From contig JACTVF010000008.1 in NCBI GenBank assembly GCA_019695435.1, forward strand, positions 1 to 17,473: a stretch of 17,473 bases of DNA. Reading direction: 5' to 3'. This DNA is from Methanoregulaceae archaeon (GTDB lineage: Archaea > Halobacteriota > Methanomicrobia > Methanomicrobiales > Methanospirillaceae). A model generated the notes under the pieces. The model was not told where the DNA came from. It saw nothing but the letters and a program-made list of their open reading frames with translations, and did not search any database. The number at the start of each line of letters is the position of its first letter. The first letter of the stretch is position 1. Below, one piece after another: positions 6,563 through 13,144 of the stretch. Both the position numbers and the translations under genes were made by a program.

Positions 6563-8020
6563 TCAGTCAGACCCCCGGAACAGCGCCATGAACAGCACCA
6601 CGACCGGGATCACTTCCAGCCGGCCCACCCACATCACGACGATGAAGACCCATTTCGAGAGAACCGGCATACCGGGAGAGACATATCCTGTAGAAATTCC
6701 GCAGGTAGAGAGGGCTGACGTGATATCGAACAGGATGCCGGTGATTGGGTAGGTGGTCTGGTTGAACTGCAGGACGATGATCGTGCCTACGAATATGATG
6801 ATGATTGCGAGGATGATTACGAGCATTGTCTTTGCCGTCTCCAGCTCGGCTGTCGCACGCGGGATGACACGCCCTTCACTCTTGAAGGGTATCAGCACCT
6901 TGCCACTCACGAAGAGCCGGCGGAACCACCAGACAAGCGCACGCAGCCCCAGTACTACCCGGTTTAGCTTGATGCCCCCCGCCGAACTGCCGGCAGCACC
7001 CCCGATAAAGATAAGCATCATCAAAAAAAAGAGCGTCACGCTTGCCCATGTCTGGAGATCCGCGATCTGGAACCCGGTCGTTGTCAGGGCAGATACCGTC
7101 ATAAAAAGCCCCTGTTCAAGGGCAGTCACGATGTCCGAATTCCCAAAATAGACCAGATCATAGGTCAGGACTGCCGTCCCGATGGCCGCGATGACAAAGA
7201 AGAGCTTGACCTGCTCGTCGCCAAACAGGCTCCAGCGCCGGTTCTCCGAGATGAGGTAATACAGGCGGAAAGGGAGCGCCCCCGCAATCATGAGCGGGAT
7301 GAGCAGCAGTTCCAGAAGGATGTTGTGGTAGAAGAGGATGCCGCCATCATGGAGGGTAAAACCTCCCGTGGAGATCGTAGTGAGCGCGAGGTTGACCGAA
7401 TCCCAGAGGGAGAGCCCGGTAAAGAGGATGAGCCCGATCGCAACAAACGTGAGAAGCCCGTAGATCTTCCAGATCGCTCTTCCCGTCGAGATAATGCTGG
7501 GCATGAGGGGCTCCTCCCGGCTCTCCGTCCGGTAGAGTTTACCCCTGAAGAGCCCGGTGCTGCTTGCAAGCGCTATGACAAAGGCGATGATTCCAATCCC
7601 CCCGATCCACTGCATGAAGGAGCGCCAGAAGAGCAGGGTGTAGGGGGCCGTGTCAAGGGATTGCATCATGGTAAACGCGGTACCGGTCCACCCGGCCATC
7701 CCCTCGAAGAGCGCATCGGTAAAACTCATGTGGAGGCCGAACATGAACGGGATACCGCACACCATGGCACAGGCAAACCAGAAGAGGGCAACCGAGCAGA
7801 GCGCGGTTGAGAGCCGGTTCTCGCGCTCGTTTCTGGGCAGACGTTTCAAAATCATGCCCAAAAGAAAGAGGATGACCGGCACGGTAACCATGGGAAGGAA
7901 CATATCCCATTCCGAAAAGAGCACCGTGACCGCAAGAGGGACTGCGGTAAAGGGGGCAATAAAGAAGAAGATATCCCCAAGATCGGCGGCAATCGTGGAG
8001 ATATAGAGGAGCCGGTGCAT
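6563..8020 (-). CDS. trkH: TrkH/KtrB-family potassium uptake protein
   Basis: This 485-residue integral membrane protein moves K+ (with Na+ or H+) into the cell. It shows the four-fold membrane-pore-membrane plan of the family. Pore loops can be read at GWTGTAFT, ISTGGFT, LTTTGFQ and LSTCGISTG, each with the selectivity-filter Gly. About ten hydrophobic spans are visible in total. The RSFMQWIGGIGI motif after the first pore and the Gly-rich IFIGGAAGSSAGGIK segment are family hallmarks. No TrkA/KtrA regulatory subunit is adjacent. The ATG at 8020 follows a GTG directly and has no strong ribosome site. The C-terminus is short, ending just after the last span. Confidence 0.92.
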   Translation of the reverse strand: MHRLLYISTIAADLGDIFFFIAPFTAVPLAVTVLFSEWDMFLPMVTVPVILFLLGMILKRLPRNERENRLSTALCSVALFWFACAMVCGIPFMFGLHMSFTDALFEGMAGWTGTAFTMMQSLDTAPYTLLFWRSFMQWIGGIGIIAFVIALASSTGLFRGKLYRTESREEPLMPSIISTGRAIWKIYGLLTFVAIGLILFTGLSLWDSVNLALTTISTGGFTLHDGGILFYHNILLELLLIPLMIAGALPFRLYYLISENRRWSLFGDEQVKLFFVIAAIGTAVLTYDLVYFGNSDIVTALEQGLFMTVSALTTTGFQIADLQTWASVTLFFLMMLIFIGGAAGSSAGGIKLNRVVLGLRALVWWFRRLFVSGKVLIPFKSEGRVIPRATAELETAKTMLVIILAIIIIFVGTIIVLQFNQTTYPITGILFDITSALSTCGISTGYVSPGMPVLSKWVFIVVMWVGRLEVIPVVVLFMALFRGSD

Positions 8021-8062
8021 CACATAGGGGTTGTCGCTCGTGCTCTATGAGCGTTTGCCCTT

Positions 8063-8073
8063 GAAAAAAGAAA
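8063..8073 (-). terminator. Oligo-T terminator after the desulfoferrodoxin gene
   Basis: The minus strand reads TTTCTTTTTTCAA about 15 bases past the desulfoferrodoxin stop, a likely archaeal oligo-T terminator. The trkH start lies about 45 bases further on. Confidence 0.45.
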
Positions 8074-8084
8074 TGACAGGAAAT

Positions 8085-8465
8085 TTATGCCTTGTTGGTC
8101 CAGAGCCCATGGACGCTGCAGAATTCCCGGGCTTTCACGTTTGTGTCGCTGATCGGGAACTCGGCTTCGGGTTTCTCGCCGGGCTTGAGCCATTTGATAT
8201 ACACATTGTCGCCGGAACGGACCTCGATCCACTGGATGTAGTGCTTCTCTTCCATCGGGTGGGGGACGGAACCGACTTTTACAAGAATTCCTTTTGCAGT
8301 CTTCTCAATAACCGGCACATGTTTCTCCTTGCCCTGGTCCGCCGTCTTTTCCTGCTGGAGTACCATCGGCTGCCCGCAGCACACCATCGTGCCACCGGAA
8401 GCACCGACTACCATGACGGTGTTTCCGCAGACACTGCACTTGTAAACCTCGAAGAGTTTTGTCAT
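8085..8465 (-). CDS. dfx: Desulfoferrodoxin (two-iron superoxide reductase)
   Basis: This 126-residue cytoplasmic enzyme reduces superoxide to hydrogen peroxide without making oxygen. The N-terminal desulforedoxin-like centre has Cys10, Cys13, Cys29 and Cys30 (CSVCG, CCGQPM). The catalytic centre has His49 in EKHVP, His69 and His75 in HPMEEKH, Cys116 and His119 in CSVHG: the full four-His, one-Cys set. Glu47 and Lys48, which tune catalysis, are also present. Spacing matches two-iron desulfoferrodoxins. GGAAAGGAG precedes the ATG. The gene is 17 bases after the flavodiiron gene, in one operon with rubredoxin, which can supply electrons. Confidence 0.95.
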   Translation of the reverse strand: MTKLFEVYKCSVCGNTVMVVGASGGTMVCCGQPMVLQQEKTADQGKEKHVPVIEKTAKGILVKVGSVPHPMEEKHYIQWIEVRSGDNVYIKWLKPGEKPEAEFPISDTNVKAREFCSVHGLWTNKA

Positions 8466-8482
8466 ACCGTATGCTCCTTTCC

Positions 8483-9667
8483 TTACACGATGTTGATCGC
8501 TTTATGCTTCTTTAATATTTCGTCTGCCAGCCGGTCGAGTGCCTGCATCGTCGCCTCGTCGGGTTCACCCAGCACCATCACCGGCGGGATCAGCTCAACT
8601 TTGACATGATCGAGCATCTTGGTGATCGTCTCGACGCTCTTGCCTCCCCACCCATAGGAGCCGATCACGGATGCGAACCTGGTCTTGGGCCGGAGCGCGT
8701 TCGCGAGATAGGTTGCGGAGACGACGGACGGATGCGGGCCAAAGAGGACGGTCGGGGTGGCAATCACGACGGTCGCCGCATCGACAAGGGCAAATGCAAG
8801 TTCTCCGACATCCGTATGGGTGAGATTGAAGGGTTTTACGACGATACCGCGGGCGATGAGTGCCCCGGTGAGGTGGTCCACCATCTTTGCGGTGCTGCCA
8901 TGCATCGAAACATAGGGAATGATCACCTCGTTTCTGACAGCATCCGATGTCCAGTCCGCATAGGCGTCAAGAATAAACTGCGGATTTTTGTTGACCGGAC
9001 CGTGGCTGGGTGCGATCATCGCAGGTGAGAGCGCCCGTATTTTCTCTACGTAGCCTTTGATGCTCCCGCGGAACGGCATCATGATCTCGGCATAGTACCG
9101 CTTTGCCGAACGGTATGCCCATGCTTCATCAGTGATGAACAATTCGCTTGTGGCGGCGTGGAAGCCAAAGAGGTCGCAGGGGAAGAGGATCTTATCCTCA
9201 ACCAGGTAGGTGATCTGGGTCTCGGGCCAGTGCGTCCACGGCGTAATGAAGAACTGGAGCGTCCGGTCGCCGAGTGACAGGGTCTCCCCATCAGCGATCA
9301 CCTTAAAGCGTTCCTGTGGGATGTGCAGCAGGGCAACAAGGAGGTCCCGGCACTTTGCATTTGTGACCACCTGCGCATCCGGGTAGAACTCCAGGATCAT
9401 CGGGAGCGAACCGGAATGATCCTGCTCGGCATGGTTGATCACGATATAATCGATCCGTTCGATGCACAGTTTTACCAGGTTCGAGATGAGTTCATACTCC
9501 TTTGAAGGATCGACCGTATCGATAAGCACAGTCTTTTCGCTGCCACGGATAAGATATGCATTGTAGCTTGTCCCTTCCGGGAGCGGGATCAGCTCATCAA
9601 AGATCCGCCGGTCAAAATCGAATGCCCCGACAGAGGACACACCAGAAGCAAGTTCACGGGAAACCAT
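8483..9667 (-). CDS. fprA: Flavodiiron protein, probable F420H2 oxidase
   Basis: This 394-residue protein has a metallo-beta-lactamase-like diiron domain (about 1-245) and a flavodoxin domain (about 248-394). Diiron ligands can be read: His79, Glu81, Asp83 and His84 in HAEQDHSG, His146 in HWPET, Asp165 in CDLFGFH, and His222 in SHGP. The FMN phosphate loop is SMHGST at about 254-259. In methanogens this family reduces O2 to water with F420H2 and protects the oxygen-sensitive enzymes. NO reduction and rubredoxin as donor are also known in the family. I chose the ATG at 9667 because GGTGGT lies four bases before it; a GTG at 9676 would add three residues. It sits between rubredoxin and desulfoferrodoxin in one operon. 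Confidence 0.95.
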   Translation of the reverse strand: MVSRELASGVSSVGAFDFDRRIFDELIPLPEGTSYNAYLIRGSEKTVLIDTVDPSKEYELISNLVKLCIERIDYIVINHAEQDHSGSLPMILEFYPDAQVVTNAKCRDLLVALLHIPQERFKVIADGETLSLGDRTLQFFITPWTHWPETQITYLVEDKILFPCDLFGFHAATSELFITDEAWAYRSAKRYYAEIMMPFRGSIKGYVEKIRALSPAMIAPSHGPVNKNPQFILDAYADWTSDAVRNEVIIPYVSMHGSTAKMVDHLTGALIARGIVVKPFNLTHTDVGELAFALVDAATVVIATPTVLFGPHPSVVSATYLANALRPKTRFASVIGSYGWGGKSVETITKMLDHVKVELIPPVMVLGEPDEATMQALDRLADEILKKHKAINIV

Positions 9668-9682
9668 ACCAACCACCAGCAG

Positions 9683-9853
9683 TTACTCCATTTTTTTGAA
9701 CTGATTTTTTGATGCAATGCAGACCGGACAGACCCAGTCTGCCGGCAAGTCGGCAAATGCGACACCGACTTTGATGTCCTGCAGCGGTTCGCCTTTTTCG
9801 GGATTGAAAATATGCCCGCAGTCGGTACAAACATATCGGTCCGTAAAAATCAC
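9683..9853 (-). CDS. Rubredoxin
   Basis: A 56-residue one-iron electron carrier. Cys9 and Cys12 (CTDCGH) and Cys42 and Cys45 (CPVC) form the iron site, with the conserved aromatic residues (Tyr7, Phe16, Trp40) and the PADW turn before the second pair. The residue after the second CPxC is Ile where rubredoxins nearly always have Gly (CPVCIAS rather than CPVCGAS). That could shift its redox potential or folding. The start is a GTG at 9853, the only usual start codon in this frame before an upstream stop. It lies inside AAAGGAGTG, so the ribosome site is unusual. It is 15 bases before the flavodiiron gene and likely donates electrons to that protein and to desulfoferrodoxin. Confidence 0.93.
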   Translation of the reverse strand: MIFTDRYVCTDCGHIFNPEKGEPLQDIKVGVAFADLPADWVCPVCIASKNQFKKME

Positions 9854-10226
9854 TCCTTTACCTGATAGGTAGAGTGTGGCGTATCACAGGGAATAATCGT
9901 TTCGATAGTGCACAAAAGGATCCGCTCTGCCGCACCTACAGCACAGTTCCCCAAGGGGGGAGGGTAGGCATTCATGAGGAGGATCTGCAGGTTTGCGTAA
10001 CAGATAATCAGTACCGGGCAAGGGACCAGAAAAACTGCGGAATTCACCGCGGACCGCAGGATCTGCACAAATATGCGGATCCATCACTATGCGGGAGTTG
10101 CCGCAAGTGGGCGATGGAAAAGGCTTTTGCCAAGGTCCCTCTGGAGCGTGAAAACCAATAATCCGCGTGCGATTTTCAAAAAAATTAGGTAAAACTCCGG
10201 AGCTAAAAAAACATTGCCTCAAAAAA
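9854..10226. other. 373-base intergenic region between rubredoxin and the lipoprotein gene
   Basis: This stretch has no convincing gene. The right end holds T tracts (minus strand) that end the lipoprotein gene. The left end must hold the promoter of the rubredoxin operon; the best AT-rich candidate is ACGATTATTC at about 9892-9901 on the minus strand, which is weak. Between them are a 10-base direct repeat AGGATCTGCA (9980-9989 and 10058-10067) and an inverted repeat CTGCGG/CCGCAG (about 10035-10059). A minus-strand frame from GTG 10068 to a TGA that overlaps the rubredoxin GTG could encode 72 residues. It resembles nothing I know and has no clear ribosome site. Confidence 0.5.
10178..10226 (-). 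terminator. Triple oligo-T terminator after the TIG lipoprotein gene
   Basis: Directly after the stop codon the minus strand carries three T tracts (six T at 10226-10221, seven at 10211-10205, seven at 10184-10178). The palindrome CTCCGGAG lies between the second and third. Repeated T tracts are a typical archaeal terminator; this is the strongest one in the window. Confidence 0.7.
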
Positions 10227-11201
10227 TTATGAAGTGGCATTATTGATGATAAAGGACGAGTTCAGGAATCCGAACATGCCGTCAGTAGTTATGACCCGGA
10301 CATTATACGTTCCCGGGACTGCAGAACCGGGAATCGCAAGAGAGCAGCTGATCTTCGTTGAAGCGGTGGAGGACGGGTTTGAACATGCATACTGATCCAA
10401 CCCGTCAGCCGAAACCAGAGATACCGATCCTATATTGTTAAATGTCTGTCCGGTAACTGTCAGGGTATACGAGTCGTCAGGAGTACCGCTCGTGGGGCTT
10501 ATGCTGGTGATCACGGGGGACGCCGCACCGATGGTAAACGCGCTCTTCAGGGAGGCAGACTGACCATCCGGGTTTATTACCTGAATATTCGCTGTGCCTG
10601 CGTTCAGGCTGCCCAGAGCGAAGGTGCCGGTAATTTGGGTGGACGTGACCGAAACACCCGTGGCCGTCACGGGCTGGAGGCCCGGCTGGGTCAGGCGCGC
10701 CGTAGCCCCGGTCTGGAAGTTACTGCCGGTGATCGTGATGGTTACACTCGTACCGGTTACCCCGCTCGTGGGGGATATCGAGGTGATCAGCGGTCCGCTT
10801 CCTGAGAGGGTGGTTACCACGGTCGTGGGGACAGTCGGGGTCACGACAAGGACTGAGGCCACGGATACATGGGAGATGAGTGCAGGGTACACTTTCTCCA
10901 TTTCAGCACGGGAGATCGGTGATGGGGTTGTCCCTGTCGGGTAACCCCAAGTTCCATCGGAGTTTTTCATGACCAGCTCACGCTGGTACTGGTCCGCGGT
11001 TGCATCATAGGAAAGGATCAGCCATACACCTGACTGCGAAGATGCCGTCATGCCGACAATATCGCCGGCCGTATATTTTGCGGTCGGAGTGGTAGTAATC
11101 GTTTTGGTCGTCGTGGTGTTCTGGCTTGAACAGCCGGCAAGAAACACGCAGAGGATAAGGATCAGACAAAGCAGGAGTCCGTACTGATATTTTCCGGTCA
11201 T
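10227..11201 (-). CDS. Cell-surface lipoprotein with two IPT/TIG domains
   Basis: A 324-residue exported protein. It has a short charged start, a hydrophobic stretch and the lipobox LAGC with Cys24, so it should be lipid-anchored outside the membrane. A Thr-rich linker follows (about 28-42). A region of about 43-115 (GDIVGMTASSQSGVWLIL, then DGTWGYP) is a small domain I do not recognise, seen in front of TIG repeats. A second Thr/Val-rich linker (about 118-135) leads to two immunoglobulin-like IPT/TIG domains at about 137-222 and 226-318. Both start with the motif ITSISPTSG, and each carries a G-x-N/T-F turn. The role is unknown; surface adhesion or assembly is an inference. A TATA-like AAATTTTTATCC lies about 35 bases upstream. 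It is a single-gene unit ending in a strong terminator. Confidence 0.85.
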   Translation of the reverse strand: MTGKYQYGLLLCLILILCVFLAGCSSQNTTTTKTITTTPTAKYTAGDIVGMTASSQSGVWLILSYDATADQYQRELVMKNSDGTWGYPTGTTPSPISRAEMEKVYPALISHVSVASVLVVTPTVPTTVVTTLSGSGPLITSISPTSGVTGTSVTITITGSNFQTGATARLTQPGLQPVTATGVSVTSTQITGTFALGSLNAGTANIQVINPDGQSASLKSAFTIGAASPVITSISPTSGTPDDSYTLTVTGQTFNNIGSVSLVSADGLDQYACSNPSSTASTKISCSLAIPGSAVPGTYNVRVITTDGMFGFLNSSFIINNATS

Positions 11202-11227
11202 AGCATAGCGTTCTGCTCACGGACGGA

Positions 11228-11241
11228 TAAAAATTTGGCTT
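11228..11241 (-). promoter_or_regulatory. TATA-like element of the TIG lipoprotein gene
   Basis: On the minus strand AAATTTTTATCC lies about 30-40 bases before the ATG at 11201. The expected transcription start would leave a leader of about 10 bases without a clear ribosome site. Confidence 0.4.
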
Positions 11242-11324
11242 TGTAAAGATGCGGCTTGGGCTGCCGGTAAGGCAGGAACTTCCCCTACGGAAACACCCTT
11301 ATCTCCCCTATCCCAGACGATAGG

Positions 11325-11351
11325 CCGGGCTCTTCGGGTCCGAAAGCCGGG
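11325..11351. other. Imperfect GC-rich hairpin after the membrane-protein gene
   Basis: The plus-strand sequence CCGGGCTCTTCGG, two bases, then CCGAAAGCCGGG can fold into a stem of about ten pairs with three one-base bulges. It lies 33-59 bases beyond the stop of the minus-strand membrane-protein gene. There is no T tract right after it, so it is not a standard archaeal terminator. It may act as a 3' end stabiliser or be chance. Confidence 0.35.
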
Positions 11352-11383
11352 ATACACCAAAGAATCGTGCCGGCAGGGCCTTG

Positions 11384-12256
11384 TTACTTTCCCGGCAGCA
11401 AAATCGTTGTATAATGCCGGGAAAAATACCCGTGGACGCCGATCATCACCGCGACAGCAAGGATAGCACAGAGCACAACCACCGGGCTGAGCGGGGCGAG
11501 ATACGCCGGATCGATTCGGGATTGTTGCAGGACCATGAGGCTGAATGTGACGACGAGGATGGTCGCCCAGACGTCACGGACGGCAAAGAAAAAGAGCGCG
11601 GCCACGCACCCGGCAGCAAAAAACCCCACGAACATCTCCCCGGAACCCATCCCTGCAAACAGTACTGAAAGGGAAACGGCAAAGACGAGCGCCGTAAAAA
11701 GGACCCCAATAAAGACTGAGATCGCTACTCCCCCTCTGCGGACATAGGCCTGCACATGGGTCCCCGCCAGCATCCAGCAGATCATCACCGCTGCGATCGC
11801 TGTCGGGAGCAGGAAAACAAAGAGTGCAGCACCTGTCCACCGGTCCATGCCCTGTCCGGACAAACCTGAAATGGCAAATCCGGCATACCCGGCAAGGGCG
11901 GTCAGGCTGACAGCAGCCAACGTGCGGCGCGCGGACCGGAAGCCGATCTGGAACATGTTGACGGCACCCGAGAGAAAGGCCGCCCGGATCCGCACCACGG
12001 GAACGATAATACCCACAAGGATACCGGCAAGGATGGTGTAGATCAGAAGGCCCGCGGGACTGGCTTCCTGGAAGAGGCGTGAATTCCCGGCGAGCAGGTA
12101 ATTTTCCAGCAGCCATATGATGACGATCACGAGAGGAATGAAGATCAGGGTCACCCAGGCAGATCGCCATGCACCCTTTCCGGGTACCTCCGCGCTTTTT
12201 CCCTCAGTTTCACCCATAAGCTCATTCCCATCGCGGGCCCGGTCGCGTGTTCTCAT
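11384..12256 (-). CDS. Polytopic membrane protein of unknown function
   Basis: A 290-residue protein that I cannot place in a family. After a hydrophilic, charged N-terminus (about 1-30) there are seven to eight hydrophobic spans (about 33-52, 66-88, 112-132, 140-164, 176-202, 207-225, 229-246 and 256-276). Short basic loops such as RSARR and YVRRGG suggest inside-facing segments. There is no obvious transporter or enzyme motif. It begins 39 bases after the end of korB, on the same strand, and may be co-transcribed. A weak TATA-like CACTATACC lies about 25 bases before the ATG at 12256 and could give a leaderless message. A later ATG at 12217 (MGETEGKS) would remove 13 Arg-rich residues and is an alternative start. 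Confidence 0.7.
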   Translation of the reverse strand: MRTRDRARDGNELMGETEGKSAEVPGKGAWRSAWVTLIFIPLVIVIIWLLENYLLAGNSRLFQEASPAGLLIYTILAGILVGIIVPVVRIRAAFLSGAVNMFQIGFRSARRTLAAVSLTALAGYAGFAISGLSGQGMDRWTGAALFVFLLPTAIAAVMICWMLAGTHVQAYVRRGGVAISVFIGVLFTALVFAVSLSVLFAGMGSGEMFVGFFAAGCVAALFFFAVRDVWATILVVTFSLMVLQQSRIDPAYLAPLSPVVVLCAILAVAVMIGVHGYFSRHYTTILLPGK

Positions 12257-12295
12257 TTTACGGGAGGCACGGCCGGTATAGTGCCGGGATAATTG

Positions 12296-13144
12296 TTACC
12301 CCGACGCTTCAAAAAGGTCACGGATCCGGCGCGAGCGCTCCTCAGCAGAGAGATACCGGGCAGGGTACCGGTCGTCGAAGGTGGGGAGGGCTCGCTCGTA
12401 GAATACCCCGAGGGCGATGGGCGCATCGCGGTTATAGTCCCATTCCCGCGCTTTTGCACATGCCTTCTCAAAATCAGCGGTATCATGGCCGGCGAGGTCG
12501 TACACCCGGGACTGATAGTACTCGGTCATGTTAAAGAAACTCGCGCAGATCTGGAGGACATCGATGAAGGCAAAACCCTTGTGGACGATCCCCTGCCGGA
12601 TCAGCTGGGCAAGCTGCGGCATCTTCCGCGTGTAGCCCCGCGCGATATAGGTGGCGCCGCTCGCAAGCATCAGTTCCAGAGGGTTGAACGGGTACTCGGT
12701 TGTTCCCGCCGGTGTGGATTTTCCCTTGAACCCCAGCGGCGACGTGGGGGTGTACTGCCCGGTGGTGAGGCCGTAGACCCGGTTGTTGTGGACGATCATG
12801 GTGATATCGATATTTCTCTTTGCGGCGAAGATCAGGTGGTCGAGACCCTCGGCGTACGCGTCCCCGTCGCCCGCACAGCAGATGACGGTAACTTTCGGGT
12901 TTGCGAGCTTGATCCCCGTCGCTACCGGGATCGTCCGCCCGTGGAGTGTGTAGACACTGTTGATATTCAGGTAGTCAGCGATCTTCGCATGGCAGCCGAT
13001 ACCCGTGACCAGCACCACGTCATCAAGGGACCGTCCCTCCTTTTCCATCCCGGCAAGGATCTCCTTGAGTGTATGCTGGAGGGCAAAGTTGCCGCAGCCG
13101 GGACACCAGGTGTTCTGGGCAGGGGTGATCAGGTTCCGGATCAT
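12296..13144 (-). CDS. korB: 2-oxoacid:ferredoxin oxidoreductase, beta subunit (KorB-like)
   Basis: This 282-residue thiamine-diphosphate subunit carries the proximal [4Fe-4S] cluster. Cys14 and Cys17 (WCPGCG), Cys51 (GIGCHAK) and Cys200 (LQICASF) are the expected four ligands. GDGDAYAEG at 92-100 and Asn120-Asn121 form the Mg-thiamine diphosphate motif. With the alpha subunit it interconverts a 2-oxoacid plus CoA with acyl-CoA, CO2 and reduced ferredoxin. In methanogens the likely direction is reductive carboxylation of succinyl-CoA to 2-oxoglutarate. The start codon ATG overlaps the alpha stop as ATGA, so the two are made in equal amounts. Substrate assignment is by family and organism; other 2-oxoacids cannot be excluded. 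Confidence 0.9.
   Translation of the reverse strand: MIRNLITPAQNTWCPGCGNFALQHTLKEILAGMEKEGRSLDDVVLVTGIGCHAKIADYLNINSVYTLHGRTIPVATGIKLANPKVTVICCAGDGDAYAEGLDHLIFAAKRNIDITMIVHNNRVYGLTTGQYTPTSPLGFKGKSTPAGTTEYPFNPLELMLASGATYIARGYTRKMPQLAQLIRQGIVHKGFAFIDVLQICASFFNMTEYYQSRVYDLAGHDTADFEKACAKAREWDYNRDAPIALGVFYERALPTFDDRYPARYLSAEERSRRIRDLFEASG

Noticed and set aside
9874..10161. Plus-strand frame of 95 codons with a CGSC motif
   Set aside because: No ribosome site or promoter; the product is unlike known proteins and the region carries terminator and leader elements of minus-strand genes.
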